Assembly: GCF_008001235.1 (NCBI RefSeq)
Contig: NZ_CP040751.1
Span: forward strand, 3,227,501 to 3,291,500
Direction: 5' to 3'
Length of the DNA stretch: 64,000 nucleotides
Source of the DNA: Salidesulfovibrio onnuriiensis
Lineage (GTDB): Bacteria; Desulfobacterota; Desulfovibrionia; Desulfovibrionales; Desulfovibrionaceae
Shown here: positions 43,275-52,500 of the stretch, piece after piece
How the letters are laid out: each line of letters starts with the position of its first letter
Numbering within the stretch: position 1 is the stretch's first letter
Translations under genes and position numbers: made by a program
Notes under the pieces: model-generated
Told to the model about the DNA's origin: nothing
The model's database searches: none
What the model saw: the letters and a program-made list of their open reading frames with translations, nothing else

Positions 43275-44018
43275 ATGATCACCATTCCCGACTGCCACGG
43301 CATCATCCCCGCGAGGTACGAATCCTCGCGTTTTCCGGGCAAGCCTCTGGCCGAAATCCTGGGCAAGCCCATGTTCTGGCACGTGTACAACCGCGCCAGG
43401 CAATGCCCGTTCATGAAAAGCGTTACCCTGGCCACCGACGACGACCGCATCTACAAGGCCGCCCTGGACATGGGCGTCCCCGTGGTCATGACCTCCACCA
43501 CCCACGCCAGCGGCACGGACCGCGTGTTGGAAGCCGCGCGCATCATCGGCGTGGACCCCGAGGAGGTGGTGGTCAACATCCAGGGCGACGAACCGGCCCT
43601 GGACCCGGCCATGCTCGAAGAGCTGCTGGAGCCCTTCACCCGCTGCCAGGCCATGGTCACCACTCTGGTGAGCCAGATCAGCCCGGAAGAGGCCCAGTCC
43701 CCGGACCGGGTCAAGGCAGTGGTCACCCACGACGGCCGTGCCCTCTATTTCTCCAGGGCCATGGTCCCGTTCGACCGGGAAAACGCCATGCATTCCTATC
43801 ACCTGCATGTGGGGCTCTACGCCTTCCGCATGGAGGCGCTCATCCGCTTCGGCGAGCTGGACCCCAGCCCGCTGGAACAGCGCGAGAAACTTGAACAGTT
43901 GAGGTTCCTCGAAGACGGCCACACCATCTACGTGACCGAGACCAGACACACCTGCCACGGTGTGGACCGCCCCGAGGATTTGGAAAAAGTCATCAGCATT
44001 TTGGAGCAGGAGCAATGA
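43275..44018 (+). CDS. kdsB: CMP-Kdo synthetase (3-deoxy-manno-octulosonate cytidylyltransferase)
   Basis: Activates Kdo with CTP for lipopolysaccharide synthesis. The 247 residues show [19 protein letters not shown] (nucleotide-binding), [22 protein letters not shown] and [10 protein letters not shown] (metal-binding). The stop overlaps the carA start by four bases (ATGA), and it lies just after waaA. Confidence 0.96.
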   Translation: MITIPDCHGIIPARYESSRFPGKPLAEILGKPMFWHVYNRARQCPFMKSVTLATDDDRIYKAALDMGVPVVMTSTTHASGTDRVLEAARIIGVDPEEVVVNIQGDEPALDPAMLEELLEPFTRCQAMVTTLVSQISPEEAQSPDRVKAVVTHDGRALYFSRAMVPFDRENAMHSYHLHVGLYAFRMEALIRFGELDPSPLEQREKLEQLRFLEDGHTIYVTETRHTCHGVDRPEDLEKVISILEQEQ

Positions 44019-45139
44019 AAGCTATTCTGGCCCTTGAAGACGGAACCATCTTTGAGGGCGTCTCATTCACCGGTGAGGGCGAGGCCTGCGGCGAAGTGAT
44101 CTTCAACACCGGCATGACCGGTTACCAGGAGATCCTGACCGACCCCTCCTACACCGGGCAGATGGTCTGCATGACCTACCCGCTCATCGGCAACTACGGC
44201 GTGAACCACGAGGACGTCGAGTCCGAAAAGGTCCAGGCCGCCGCCATGATCGTCAAGGAATGTTGCAAGAAGCCCAGCAACTGGCGCTCGGTCATGTCCC
44301 TGCCCGAGTACCTGACCGAAGCGGGCGTCATGGGCATCGAGGGGATCGACACCCGCGCCCTGACCCGCCATCTGCGCATCAACGGCGCCATGCGCGGCTT
44401 CATCGCCTGCGGCGACGTCTCTCCCGAGGAACTGGTGGCCAAAGCCCGGGCCATCCCGTCCATGGAGGGCCTGAACCTGGCCGACCGCGTGTCCTCGGAA
44501 AAGGCCTATGCCTGGATCGACAACAAGCCCCAATATTTCAATTCCCTGAAAGACGTGGTCTGGTCCGGCAAAGGTCCCAAGGTCGTGGTTTACGACTTCG
44601 GCGTGAAATGGAACATCCTGCGCTGGCTGGCCGAACAGGACTTCGACATCGTGGCCGTGCCGTCCCGCACCAAGCCCGAGGACGTGCGCGCACTGGCCCC
44701 GGACGCCATCTTCCTTTCCAACGGCCCGGGCGACCCGGCCGCCGTGGAAACGGGCGTGGCCGCCGCAAGGGACCTGACCGAGGACTACCCGGTGGCGGGC
44801 ATCTGCCTGGGCCACCAGATCCTGGGCCTGGCAATGGGCGGCACCACCTACAAGCTCAAGTTCGGGCACCACGGCTGCAACCACCCGGTCATGGACCTGA
44901 CCACCGAGAAGATCGAGATATCCTCCCAGAACCACGGATTCTGCGTGGATATAAATGGCTTGAACTTCTTGGAAGCTACGCATATTAACTTAAATGATAG
45001 GACTCTCGAGGGATTTGCGCACAAGGATAAACCCATTCTGGCCATCCAGTACCATCCCGAGGCAGCTCCGGGTCCGCACGACAGCAAGTACTTCTTCAGC
45101 CGCTTCCGGGAAATGGTCCGGAGCGAGTGCGGAAAGTAG
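44015..45139 (+). CDS. carA: Carbamoyl-phosphate synthase small subunit
   Basis: Supplies ammonia from glutamine for carbamoyl phosphate, used in pyrimidine and arginine synthesis. The 374 residues have the N-terminal CPSase domain ([21 protein letters not shown]) and the glutamine amidotransferase domain, with the nucleophile cysteine in [10 protein letters not shown] and the His-x-Glu of [10 protein letters not shown]. carB, the large subunit, does not follow; the next gene is a TPR protein. Usual length, no gap. Confidence 0.96.
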   Translation: MKAILALEDGTIFEGVSFTGEGEACGEVIFNTGMTGYQEILTDPSYTGQMVCMTYPLIGNYGVNHEDVESEKVQAAAMIVKECCKKPSNWRSVMSLPEYLTEAGVMGIEGIDTRALTRHLRINGAMRGFIACGDVSPEELVAKARAIPSMEGLNLADRVSSEKAYAWIDNKPQYFNSLKDVVWSGKGPKVVVYDFGVKWNILRWLAEQDFDIVAVPSRTKPEDVRALAPDAIFLSNGPGDPAAVETGVAAARDLTEDYPVAGICLGHQILGLAMGGTTYKLKFGHHGCNHPVMDLTTEKIEISSQNHGFCVDINGLNFLEATHINLNDRTLEGFAHKDKPILAIQYHPEAAPGPHDSKYFFSRFREMVRSECGK

Positions 45140-45169
45140 CAAAGGAACTCCCCCAGCGAAGAGGCGTCT

Positions 45170-45970
45170 ATGTCCAATGAACTGATTCAGGCACGAAAGA
45201 AACTCACCAGCGTGGGCAGCTTGCTGAAAAAAGGCAAGTACATGCCTGCGGCCCAGGCCGCGCACGACGGCACCCTGGCCATGCTCCGGCAGACCCTCAT
45301 GAAGGCCGAACGCTCGGAATTCGAGGACATGCTCCGGAAGGTGGCCTACAACCTGAATTCCGACAAGAAGCTGCGTCAGGTCTACCCGCTGGTCATCAGC
45401 TATGATCCAGGCAAGGAAAAGGAATTCCTCGAGGCCATGAAGGAACTGCTGCGCCTGCTGCAGGAGAAGATGAACGAAGACGCCCAGGTGGATATCGCAG
45501 CCATCGAGGCCCGCAGGACGGATAGCCTGCTGAAGGGCCAGGAATTCCTGGACCAGGGCGAGTTCGACAAGGCAAAGGGCATCTTCGACAAGCTCATCTC
45601 CGAATTCGGCGGCGACGTGGACCTCAAGGCCGACATCGCGGACCGCTACCTCAATGCGGAGCGCTATCAGGACGCCTTCAACCTGCTGGACGACGCCCTA
45701 CGCGACGACCCCAACGCCCTGTTCCTGTACAACCGCATCGGCATTGTCCTGCGCAAGATGAAGGACTTCGAGACGGCGGAAAAGTACTATCTCAAGGCCC
45801 TGACCATCACGGACAGCGACGAATACCTGCTCTTCAACATGGGCAGACTCTACTACGATTGGAAAAAGTGGCCCAAGATGGCCAAGGCCGCGGAACACGC
45901 CCTGGACATCAACCCTAAATTCAAGGAAGCGGCCAAGATGCTGGCCTTCGCCTCCAAGAAAATGGGCTGA
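45170..45970 (+). CDS. TPR-repeat protein, function unknown
   Basis: A 266-residue soluble protein. The first half is helical and charged (MSNELIQARKKLTSVG onwards); the second half holds about four TPR-like units, such as LLKGQEFLDQGEFDKAKGI, DRYLNAERYQDAFNLLDDAL, NRIGIVLRKMKDFETAEKYY and GRLYYDWKKWPKMAKAAEH. TPR units usually scaffold protein contacts; no partner can be named. It follows carA by 30 bases with GAGG before the start, and is ended by a strong terminator. Confidence 0.8.
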   Translation: MSNELIQARKKLTSVGSLLKKGKYMPAAQAAHDGTLAMLRQTLMKAERSEFEDMLRKVAYNLNSDKKLRQVYPLVISYDPGKEKEFLEAMKELLRLLQEKMNEDAQVDIAAIEARRTDSLLKGQEFLDQGEFDKAKGIFDKLISEFGGDVDLKADIADRYLNAERYQDAFNLLDDALRDDPNALFLYNRIGIVLRKMKDFETAEKYYLKALTITDSDEYLLFNMGRLYYDWKKWPKMAKAAEHALDINPKFKEAAKMLAFASKKMG

Positions 45971-46007
45971 CCCGGCCGCCGGCAATCGCGCACTGTGTTG
46001 CAACCAA

Positions 46008-46042
46008 AAAGCTCAAGCCATCGGGTTTGGGCTTTTTTTTTT
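46008..46042 (+). terminator. Intrinsic terminator after the TPR gene
   Basis: A 12-bp stem with G-T pairs (46008-46019 with 46024-46035) and a ten-base T-run. It ends the plus-strand run that starts at the HD gene. Confidence 0.9.
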
Positions 46043-46106
46043 GCGCCGTGCGCCCGCTGGCTTTGACGATGTTCCCATATCCCATTCTTTCGGATAGGTT
46101 GGGACC

Positions 46107-47483
46107 ATGAACCACATCCACTGCGACGTTCTCGTGCTCGGGGCGGGCCTGGCCGGGCTTCGGGCGGCATGGGCGGCCAAGGAACAAGGCCCGGCGCTTT
46201 CCGTACTGGTGGCCACCGGTCCGTCCGGGCCTTCGGGGTCCTCCTTTGCCAACCGCAACAACGCCCTGGGCATGCAGGTGCTTGAATCCGACCAGGAATG
46301 CGCCGACTTTGCCGGGGAGGCCCTTGCCCTGGCCGCGCCCGGATTCGCGGAGAGGCGTCTTGTGGAAATACTGGCCAGGGAAAGCCGGGACCGCTTCAAG
46401 GAATTGCTGGAACTGGGCCTGCACTTCCGGCGCGAACCTTCCGGGGAATTGCGGCGTTTTACCGGCTGCGGCAGTCCGCACGCCCGGGCCGCAGTCTTTG
46501 ACGGCCTCGAACACGCTTTCAATCAATTTCTCACAAAAACAAAGAGTTGCAATGTCGATTTTGCAATCGGCCTGACCATCTTCGGCCTGCTGACACAGGA
46601 GGGAAGTTGCTGCGGAGCCTGGGGGCTGGACGACAAGGGCAAGCCCACGGTGCTGCACGCCCCGGCCGTGATTATGGCCCTGGGCGGCCCGGCCCCCCTG
46701 TACCGGCACAGGGTGTGCGGACCGGGCAATCCCGGCCTTTCCCTGGGCATGCTTGCCGAGGCGGGGGCCCGCACCGCCAATGAAGGTTTTCTGCAATTCA
46801 TGTGGTACGACAGCCAGGGGCGCTTCCACAATCCAGGCCCCCTGCTGGGCGGCAACACGGCCATCCTTCGCCAGGAAGGTGGACGCATGGTCCCGGACGC
46901 ACGCGAGGATCTCGCCGCAGCCCGCGCGCCCCATTGCCCGGCCCTCTACGGGCATGAGGACGCCAGCCTGGACGAACTGCTGCTGGAGCATGTCAGGAAC
47001 GACGGCTGGTGCCGCGTGCAGCATGGCCGGGAAACCCTGCACCTGGCGCTCATGGCCCATGCGGGCAATGGCGGGGCCGTCATCGACGAGCACGGCCGGA
47101 CCTCGGTGCCCGGCCTGTATGCCGCGGGCGAATGCGCCACGGGCATGCACGGGGCCAACCGCATGGGCGGCGGCATGGTGCTGGCCATCCAGGTCTTCGG
47201 CAGGCGCGCCGGAATGGACGCCGCAATGCGGGCCTTGAAGTCAAAGGCCGGGAATCGGGACCATCAGCCCCCGGCCGAGGCCTTTGCCCTGCATGAGGAT
47301 CAGTACCAGCTGGACATGGAATTCATCCGCGCTGGAATGCAGCGGCACGCCCTGTTCGGACCGCGCCCCGGACTGGAAACCTTCCGCAAGGAACTGGCGC
47401 AGATCATGGATTCCTGCGACGACCGCCGCACCCTGCTGGCCGCCCGCTCGGCCAAGACCATCTGCGACGCCTTGACCGGGTAA
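46107..47483 (+). CDS. FAD-dependent oxidoreductase of the fumarate reductase / L-aspartate oxidase family
   Basis: A 458-residue flavoprotein. The N-terminus has the FAD-binding GAGLAGLRAAW (GxGxxG), and the C-terminal part has MHGANRMGGGMVLAIQVFGRRAG, the usual FAD contact. The middle shows GSPHARAAV, where related enzymes carry substrate residues. It lacks the long capping and C-terminal helical domain of classical L-aspartate oxidase and has no cysteine cluster or heme site. The closest role is oxidation or reduction of a dicarboxylate or imine, not decided. No other nad gene is beside it. There is no obvious ribosome site. Confidence 0.8.
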   Translation: MNHIHCDVLVLGAGLAGLRAAWAAKEQGPALSVLVATGPSGPSGSSFANRNNALGMQVLESDQECADFAGEALALAAPGFAERRLVEILARESRDRFKELLELGLHFRREPSGELRRFTGCGSPHARAAVFDGLEHAFNQFLTKTKSCNVDFAIGLTIFGLLTQEGSCCGAWGLDDKGKPTVLHAPAVIMALGGPAPLYRHRVCGPGNPGLSLGMLAEAGARTANEGFLQFMWYDSQGRFHNPGPLLGGNTAILRQEGGRMVPDAREDLAAARAPHCPALYGHEDASLDELLLEHVRNDGWCRVQHGRETLHLALMAHAGNGGAVIDEHGRTSVPGLYAAGECATGMHGANRMGGGMVLAIQVFGRRAGMDAAMRALKSKAGNRDHQPPAEAFALHEDQYQLDMEFIRAGMQRHALFGPRPGLETFRKELAQIMDSCDDRRTLLAARSAKTICDALTG

Positions 47484-47566
47484 TCCCTTTCAAAAATCTT
47501 CCACGCCATTCGTGATGGTCCGGCCTCCCCTTGCGCGGCATCGCCTGAACGGGTAATCACCTGTTC

Positions 47567-48517
47567 ATGGAAAAAACAATCACCGTTCTTCTGGTGGACG
47601 CCTTCACCACCGTTCCCGGCAAGGGCAACCGCGCGGGCGTGGTCCTCGACGCCACAGGCCTTGATGACGGCCAGATGCAGGCCATCGCCACCCTGGTCAA
47701 CGTTTCGGAAACCGCCTTCATGATCCCCACGCCCGATCGGGACGACCATGAACTCTGGGTCCGCTATTTCACCCCGGCCATGGAGGTGCCCACCTGCGGA
47801 CACGCCACCATCGGCTCGCACTTTGCCCGCTCCACGGCCCTGGGCATGAACAACGGCCGGGTGGTGGCCAGGATCGGCGCGGGCATCCTGCCCGTGGACA
47901 TCGGCATGGAAAACAACAGGCGCACAATCGTCATGACCCAGGGCGAAATCATCTTCACGCCCGAGTATGGCGAAACGCTCAGGGACGAGATACTGGAGGC
48001 ATTGGGGCTGGACGCTTCGGACCTGATCGAGGGGCTGCCCGTGCAGGAGGTCTCCACCGGCCACTCCAAGGTCATGGTGCCCATCACCTCGGTCGAAAGG
48101 CTGGACAGCCTCAGGCCGGACATGGAACGCCTCCGGGAGATCAGCGGACGGATCGCCTGCAACGGCTATTTCGTTTTCGCCTTCAACGATGAGACGGACG
48201 AGTGCCTGACCTCGGGCCGCATGTTCGCGCCCGCCGCGGGCATTGACGAGGACCCGGTCACGGGAAACGGCAACGGTCCGTGCGGAGCCTATCTTTCCAG
48301 GTACGGCAGGATTCCGGACGCGCCGGTCTTTGCCTACAAGGGCCGCCAAGGCGTGACCATGGGCAGGGAAGGCGTCATCGAGGTCACGGTGCACCGCGAA
48401 AACGGCGCGCCCAAAACCATTCAGGTGGGGGGAACGGCCGTGGAGGCCGGATCCATGGAAGTGCTGCTTACTGAGGACGCCTCGGGGAAGCCATGCGCCC
48501 GTCCTGTTTCGTCTTGA
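47567..48517 (+). CDS. PhzF-family isomerase or epimerase-like protein
   Basis: A 316-residue protein of the diaminopimelate-epimerase fold, PhzF branch. It has VDAFTTVPGKGNRAGVV at the start, NVSETAFM with the likely catalytic Glu48, and the paired TPAMEVPTCGHATIGS and EDPVTGNGNGPCGAYL motifs. Such proteins isomerise small metabolites; substrate unknown. The last 50 bases overlap the end of gmhB on the other strand. It follows the FAD enzyme by 83 bases. Confidence 0.86.
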   Translation: MEKTITVLLVDAFTTVPGKGNRAGVVLDATGLDDGQMQAIATLVNVSETAFMIPTPDRDDHELWVRYFTPAMEVPTCGHATIGSHFARSTALGMNNGRVVARIGAGILPVDIGMENNRRTIVMTQGEIIFTPEYGETLRDEILEALGLDASDLIEGLPVQEVSTGHSKVMVPITSVERLDSLRPDMERLREISGRIACNGYFVFAFNDETDECLTSGRMFAPAAGIDEDPVTGNGNGPCGAYLSRYGRIPDAPVFAYKGRQGVTMGREGVIEVTVHRENGAPKTIQVGGTAVEAGSMEVLLTEDASGKPCARPVSS

Positions 48518-49049
48518 GCTCGGCAATGACCTCGGCGGCCCCGCGCAGGTCGTCCACCACGTAATCGGCCGCGTCGCCGCACTTGGCCTCCTCCTTCGCG
48601 CCCTTGCCGGTGCGCACCAGGATGGAGACCGCTCCCGTATTCTTCCCCAGAAGCACGTCCGCGCATTTGTCGCCGATCATGAAGGCCTCGAACGGATCGA
48701 AACGCAGTTCCTCGGAAGCCTGGATCATCATGCCCGGCTCGGGCTTGCGGCAGCGGCAGTTTTCTTCCGGCGCGTGCGGGCAATGGTAGACCGCATCGAT
48801 CACGACGCCCTGTTCGGCCAGCATTTTCACCAGCCGGTCGTTGCAGGCGTGCATGTCGTCCTCGGAAAAATAACCGCGCCCCACTCCACTCTGGTTGGTG
48901 AGCAGTGCCAGGCCGAATCCCAGCTCCCGCATGCGGCGCAGGCCCTCGACCGCACCGGGCAGCAGCTCCACCCCGTCCGGATCGTGCAGGTAATGCTTGT
49001 CCACGATCACCGTGCCGTCGCGGTCCAGCAGAACGAAACGTTTGCCCAT
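48468..49049 (-). CDS. gmhB: D-glycero-beta-D-manno-heptose 1,7-bisphosphate 7-phosphatase
   Basis: Removes the 7-phosphate of heptose bisphosphate on the way to ADP-heptose for the lipopolysaccharide core. The 193 residues are of HAD type: LLDRDGTVIVD (Asp9 and Asp11), LLTNQSGVGRGYF, and the zinc loop CPHAPEENCRCRKP that marks GmhB. The frame is open 190 codons further upstream, but that part is antisense to pdxA in another frame. It starts with TGATG against the pdxA stop. Histidinol-phosphate phosphatase is the alternative, but no his gene is near. Confidence 0.88.
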   Translation of the reverse strand: MGKRFVLLDRDGTVIVDKHYLHDPDGVELLPGAVEGLRRMRELGFGLALLTNQSGVGRGYFSEDDMHACNDRLVKMLAEQGVVIDAVYHCPHAPEENCRCRKPEPGMMIQASEELRFDPFEAFMIGDKCADVLLGKNTGAVSILVRTGKGAKEEAKCGDAADYVVDDLRGAAEVIAELKTKQDGRMASPRRPQ

Positions 49050-50074
49050 CACGCCCGCTCCCCGCAACCCAGGATCATCTTTCGGACCATGTCCAGGGCG
49101 GACAGGAAGCTCCTGGTGGAGGCCTTGCCCGTGCCCACCACGTCGTAGCCCGTGCCGTGGTCCGGCGAGGTGCGCGGATACGGCAGGCCCAGGGTCACGT
49201 TGACGGCCTCGCCGAAGTGCAGCAGCTTGAGCGGGGCCAGCCCCTGGTCGTGATACATGGCCAACACGGCCGGATACTGCCCCTTGGCCGCGAAATGGAA
49301 CACCGTATCCGCCGGGAACGGCCCTTCCACGTTGAGTCCTTCTTCCTGCGCCGCCCGTATGGCCGGGATAACGGTCTTTTCCTCTTCCTGGCCGATCCTG
49401 CCGGATTCCCCGGCGTGGGGGTTGAGCCCGCACACGGCAATGGGCCCGTGCAGGCAGAGGCTTTTCAGGAACCGGCTGGTCAGCCGCAAACAGCGCAGGA
49501 TGCGCTCGCGGGAAACCAGGGAAGGGACCTCGGCCAGGGGCGGATGGGTCGTCACAAGGCTGACGCGCAGCAGGGGTCCGCCCGCGCCGTCCAGATCGTG
49601 GCCGCACAGGTGCATGCACACCCCGTCCGCGCCCACGCCGAAATGCTCGGCCAGAAATTCCGTATGCCCCGGGAAATCATACCCGGCCTTCTGGAGCATG
49701 GCCTTGTTCAGAGGGCAGGTGAGCAGCCCTTGGGCCAGCCCGGCCTTGAGCACTTCCACGGCCTTTTTCAGGGCCGCGCCAGAGGCCAGCCCGCCCTCCA
49801 TGGACGGCGCGCCCACGGGGTAGCCGATGCGCGAAAGCTCGGGCGGCTGGTAGAGATAGATGCCCGGACCAGCGTCCGCGATGTCCTCGGGTTCCTCCAG
49901 CACGGTCCAGTAAGGTTCCTCGCCCGGCTCCAGGATGCGCTCCAGGGCCACGCGCGGGCCGATGACCAGATATTTCCATTCCCCGTCCAGCGCGCCGGGC
50001 AGGCTGCGCTTGATGAGTTCCGGGCCAAGCCCGCCTGGATCGCCCACGGTGATGCACAATGTATGCTGGCTCAT
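49049..50074 (-). CDS. pdxA: 4-hydroxythreonine-4-phosphate dehydrogenase
   Basis: NAD-dependent step of the DXP-dependent pyridoxal-phosphate pathway. The 341 residues show ITVGDPGGLGPELI, the metal-binding DFPGHTEFLA, CGLNPHAGESGRIG, and AMYHDQGLAPLKLLHFGEAVNVTLGLP. Length is close to usual. It shares one base with both the NUDIX gene upstream and gmhB downstream, so the three are translated together. Confidence 0.93.
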   Translation of the reverse strand: MSQHTLCITVGDPGGLGPELIKRSLPGALDGEWKYLVIGPRVALERILEPGEEPYWTVLEEPEDIADAGPGIYLYQPPELSRIGYPVGAPSMEGGLASGAALKKAVEVLKAGLAQGLLTCPLNKAMLQKAGYDFPGHTEFLAEHFGVGADGVCMHLCGHDLDGAGGPLLRVSLVTTHPPLAEVPSLVSRERILRCLRLTSRFLKSLCLHGPIAVCGLNPHAGESGRIGQEEEKTVIPAIRAAQEEGLNVEGPFPADTVFHFAAKGQYPAVLAMYHDQGLAPLKLLHFGEAVNVTLGLPYPRTSPDHGTGYDVVGTGKASTRSFLSALDMVRKMILGCGERA

Positions 50075-50550
50075 TATTCCTGCTCGCCTGATGCTTTCAG
50101 ATGTTTTCTGTAGTCTTCCAATATCCGGCCGTGGTCAAAGGCCAGGGGAGGCAGATCGTCCAGGGCGAAGACGCGCGCCTTGCCGGCGTCGTCCCCGGCC
50201 CTGAGCCGTGAAATATCCCTTGCCTCGGCCAGATAGACCACGCTCATGGTATGGAAGCGCGGATCCCTGGCCGGGTCGGAGTAGACCCCCAGCAGCCCGG
50301 TCAGGACCACGTCCAGGTTGGTTTCCTCTTTCATCTCGCGCACCGCGGCCTGCTCGCAGGACTCGCCGTAATCCACGAAACCGCCGGGAAGCGCCCAGCC
50401 GTGCGGCGGATTGCTGCGCTCGATGAGCACCACGCCCGGCCCCTTGCCGTCCGCGTCCGCCACCTGGATCACGGCGTCCACCGTGGGAAACGGATTGCGG
50501 TAGGTTTCCACCGGAGTGTTGCATTTCGGGCAGTTGCGTGTGTTGTTCAT
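50074..50550 (-). CDS. NUDIX hydrolase with an N-terminal CxxC half-zinc site
   Basis: A 158-residue hydrolase for a nucleoside-diphosphate-linked substrate. The NUDIX box is clear: [26 protein letters not shown]. The N-terminus reads NCPKCNTPV, a cysteine pair often seen in NUDIX proteins of this group. ADP-ribose or a pyrimidine nucleotide is a common substrate, but it cannot be assigned. First gene of the NUDIX-pdxA-gmhB operon. Confidence 0.86.
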   Translation of the reverse strand: MNNTRNCPKCNTPVETYRNPFPTVDAVIQVADADGKGPGVVLIERSNPPHGWALPGGFVDYGESCEQAAVREMKEETNLDVVLTGLLGVYSDPARDPRFHTMSVVYLAEARDISRLRAGDDAGKARVFALDDLPPLAFDHGRILEDYRKHLKASGEQE

Positions 50551-50987
50551 GCGCTTCTTCTCCTAGGCCGGAACTTTTGCCCAAGCGGTTCGGCTTGTCA
50601 AATCCCAATACCCGGCAATCAAAATTTTTGCACCGCCCCGTTGGTGCACAGCCTCCCCTCTTGAAACGCCCACGGACCGTTTCAGCGCGAACCCCGATTT
50701 TCCACAAACCGGTCTGCGCCCGCAATGCGCCAAAAACGAAAAAAGCTTCCAGGGCCATTCCCTGAAAGCTCCTTTCGGCTAATCGTGCAAAAAAAGGAAG
50801 AAGGATATTTTCACAGTAGCAACCGCCATGCCAAACTTCCCCCTACAAGCACTCATTATATTTTAGTCTAAAATTAAAGCATGTTATAAAGAGGCAGAAG
50901 AAAAAAATCACCACAAATGGCGCGGCCTTCGGGTTAAATTATTTGTACCGGACCCGAAAAAACAGAGAAACCGCCTTACCCGGCAGT
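50551..50987. other. Intergenic region between the NUDIX operon and the hybrid kinase
   Basis: About 437 bases with no gene. It holds a possible promoter for the NUDIX gene (TTGACA at 50596-50601 on the minus strand, with a weak -10), the terminator of the kinase operon (50737-50770), and an AT-rich stretch with a perfect dyad ATTTTAG-T-CTAAAAT at 50860-50874. The rest shows no pattern I can name. Confidence 0.6.
50737..50770 (-). terminator. Terminator after the hybrid histidine kinase gene
   Basis: An 11-bp stem with one mismatch (50744-50754 with 50760-50770), followed on the minus strand by TTTTTTCG. It is about 215 bases past the kinase stop and also faces the NUDIX operon start. Confidence 0.8.
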
Positions 50988-52475
50988 TCAATTTTTTTCA
51001 CCCTCGGCGTGAACCATGGGCAGGGAAACATGGAATGCCGCGCCCTGTCCCGGTTCGGACTTGACCCAGACCCTGCCCCTGTGCGCCTCCACAATGTTCC
51101 TGACGATCATGAGTCCGAGCCCCACGCTGGACTCGTTGCCCGTGGGCATGGCCGAGGTGCGCGCAAAGCTGCGAAAGATCTTCTTCTGGTCCTTCGCGGC
51201 AATGCCCGGCCCCTGGTCGCGCACCACCACATGCACGTCCTGTCCGTCCCGCCGCATGCTCACGACGGGTTCCGACCCCAGGGGCGAATACTTGACCGCG
51301 TTGGAAAGCAGGTTGTCCACCATCTGGGCGATCCGGGCAGCATCGCCGCTCACGGGCGGCACCTTCTCGAATTCCGCCTTGATGACGATGTTCTTGCCTG
51401 CGGCGACCATGTTCTGGATACGGACCCGCTCCAGGATGAGCTGGCCCAGGTCAAAGCTGCGGATGCGCAGGTCGAGCTTGCCGGAATGGATCACCGAAAT
51501 GTCGAGCAGGTCGTTGACCATGCCCAGCATGTTGTTGGCGGCCGTGCCCACGATGTCGAGCAGTTCGCGCTGATCGTCGGTGAGGTTGCCGCCGTCGTCC
51601 AGCACCAGGTTCACGAATCCGCTGATGCCGTTGATGGGCGTGCGCAGGTCGTGGGCCACGATGCCCAGGAACTTGGTGCGCTCCTGGTCGTGCTTCCGCA
51701 GCGCCCGGACCAATTCCAGGATCTCCACGTTCTGGAGCACGCGGCAGTTGAATTCCTCTTGCATGAACGGCTTGTGCAGGAAGTCGTTGGCGCCGGACTT
51801 GACGAACCAGGCGGAAAGCGGGGAATTGTCCCGGGCCGAGACCCCGATGATGGCCAGGTCCACCGGCCCGCTCTTGCGGCGCAGGGCGCGGGTCACTTCC
51901 AGGCCGTTCATGCCGGGCATCTCATAATCGACAATGACCATGGAGACGTCGGGTTCCTGCCCGTAGAGCTCCAGGGCCCGCTCGCCGTTCGGGGCCTCCA
52001 CCACCTGGAACATCTGCAATTCGAGCTGGTGGCGGAGAAAATTCCTGAACGAGGTGGAATCGTCCACCACCATGACCTTGATCGCCTGGTTGCGGCGCAG
52101 GCGATGCACCTGGTTCACCAGGGTGGGGACCCCCAGGTTGTCCTTGACCACATAGTCGATGATGTTTCGGGAAAGAATCTTCCTGCGGACGTACTCGTCC
52201 AGATTGGAAGTGAAGACGATGCTGGGAACCCCGAGCTTGCAGGCGTAATCCACGACCTCGCCGTCGGCGGCGTCCGGCAGGGTGATGTCCAGGATGGCCA
52301 CGAACACCTCGCTCGCGCGGGCGTCCATGTATTGCCGGGCCTCGGCAAAGGTGGAGGCAGTCTCCGCCCGGAATTCCTCGCTGGCCGTGAGCTGGCGCGC
52401 AAGTTCCTGCTGGACGGTCTTGCTGTCCTCCACGATGAGGATGACGGGACGTTCGGCTTCTTCCTGATGGGCCAT
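50988..52475 (-). CDS. Hybrid histidine kinase with two N-terminal receiver domains
   Basis: A 495-residue soluble signalling protein. Receiver 1 covers about residues 10-128 (Asp17, phosphorylation Asp63 in ILDITLP, lysine in DYVVKD); receiver 2 covers 132-250 (Asp138-139, Asp183 in IVDYEMPGMNG, lysine in FLHKPF). The HisKA domain has His275 in FLGIVAHDLRTPINGIS and the HATPase domain has Asn392 in NLLSNAVKYS, DQGPGI and GLGLMI. There is no membrane helix or sensor domain, so input probably comes from another kinase. The frame extends 36 codons upstream into tsaC, but MAHQEEAE is the better start. Confidence 0.92.
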   Translation of the reverse strand: MAHQEEAERPVILIVEDSKTVQQELARQLTASEEFRAETASTFAEARQYMDARASEVFVAILDITLPDAADGEVVDYACKLGVPSIVFTSNLDEYVRRKILSRNIIDYVVKDNLGVPTLVNQVHRLRRNQAIKVMVVDDSTSFRNFLRHQLELQMFQVVEAPNGERALELYGQEPDVSMVIVDYEMPGMNGLEVTRALRRKSGPVDLAIIGVSARDNSPLSAWFVKSGANDFLHKPFMQEEFNCRVLQNVEILELVRALRKHDQERTKFLGIVAHDLRTPINGISGFVNLVLDDGGNLTDDQRELLDIVGTAANNMLGMVNDLLDISVIHSGKLDLRIRSFDLGQLILERVRIQNMVAAGKNIVIKAEFEKVPPVSGDAARIAQMVDNLLSNAVKYSPLGSEPVVSMRRDGQDVHVVVRDQGPGIAAKDQKKIFRSFARTSAMPTGNESSVGLGLMIVRNIVEAHRGRVWVKSEPGQGAAFHVSLPMVHAEGEKN

Positions 52476-52500
52476 AAGCCTTACCTCGCTTTCAAGGCGG

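Noticed and set aside
49050..49619. N-terminal extension of gmhB by 190 residues.
   Set aside because: This part lies in another frame of pdxA, is rich in Arg and Gly, and the HAD domain starts exactly at the internal ATG.
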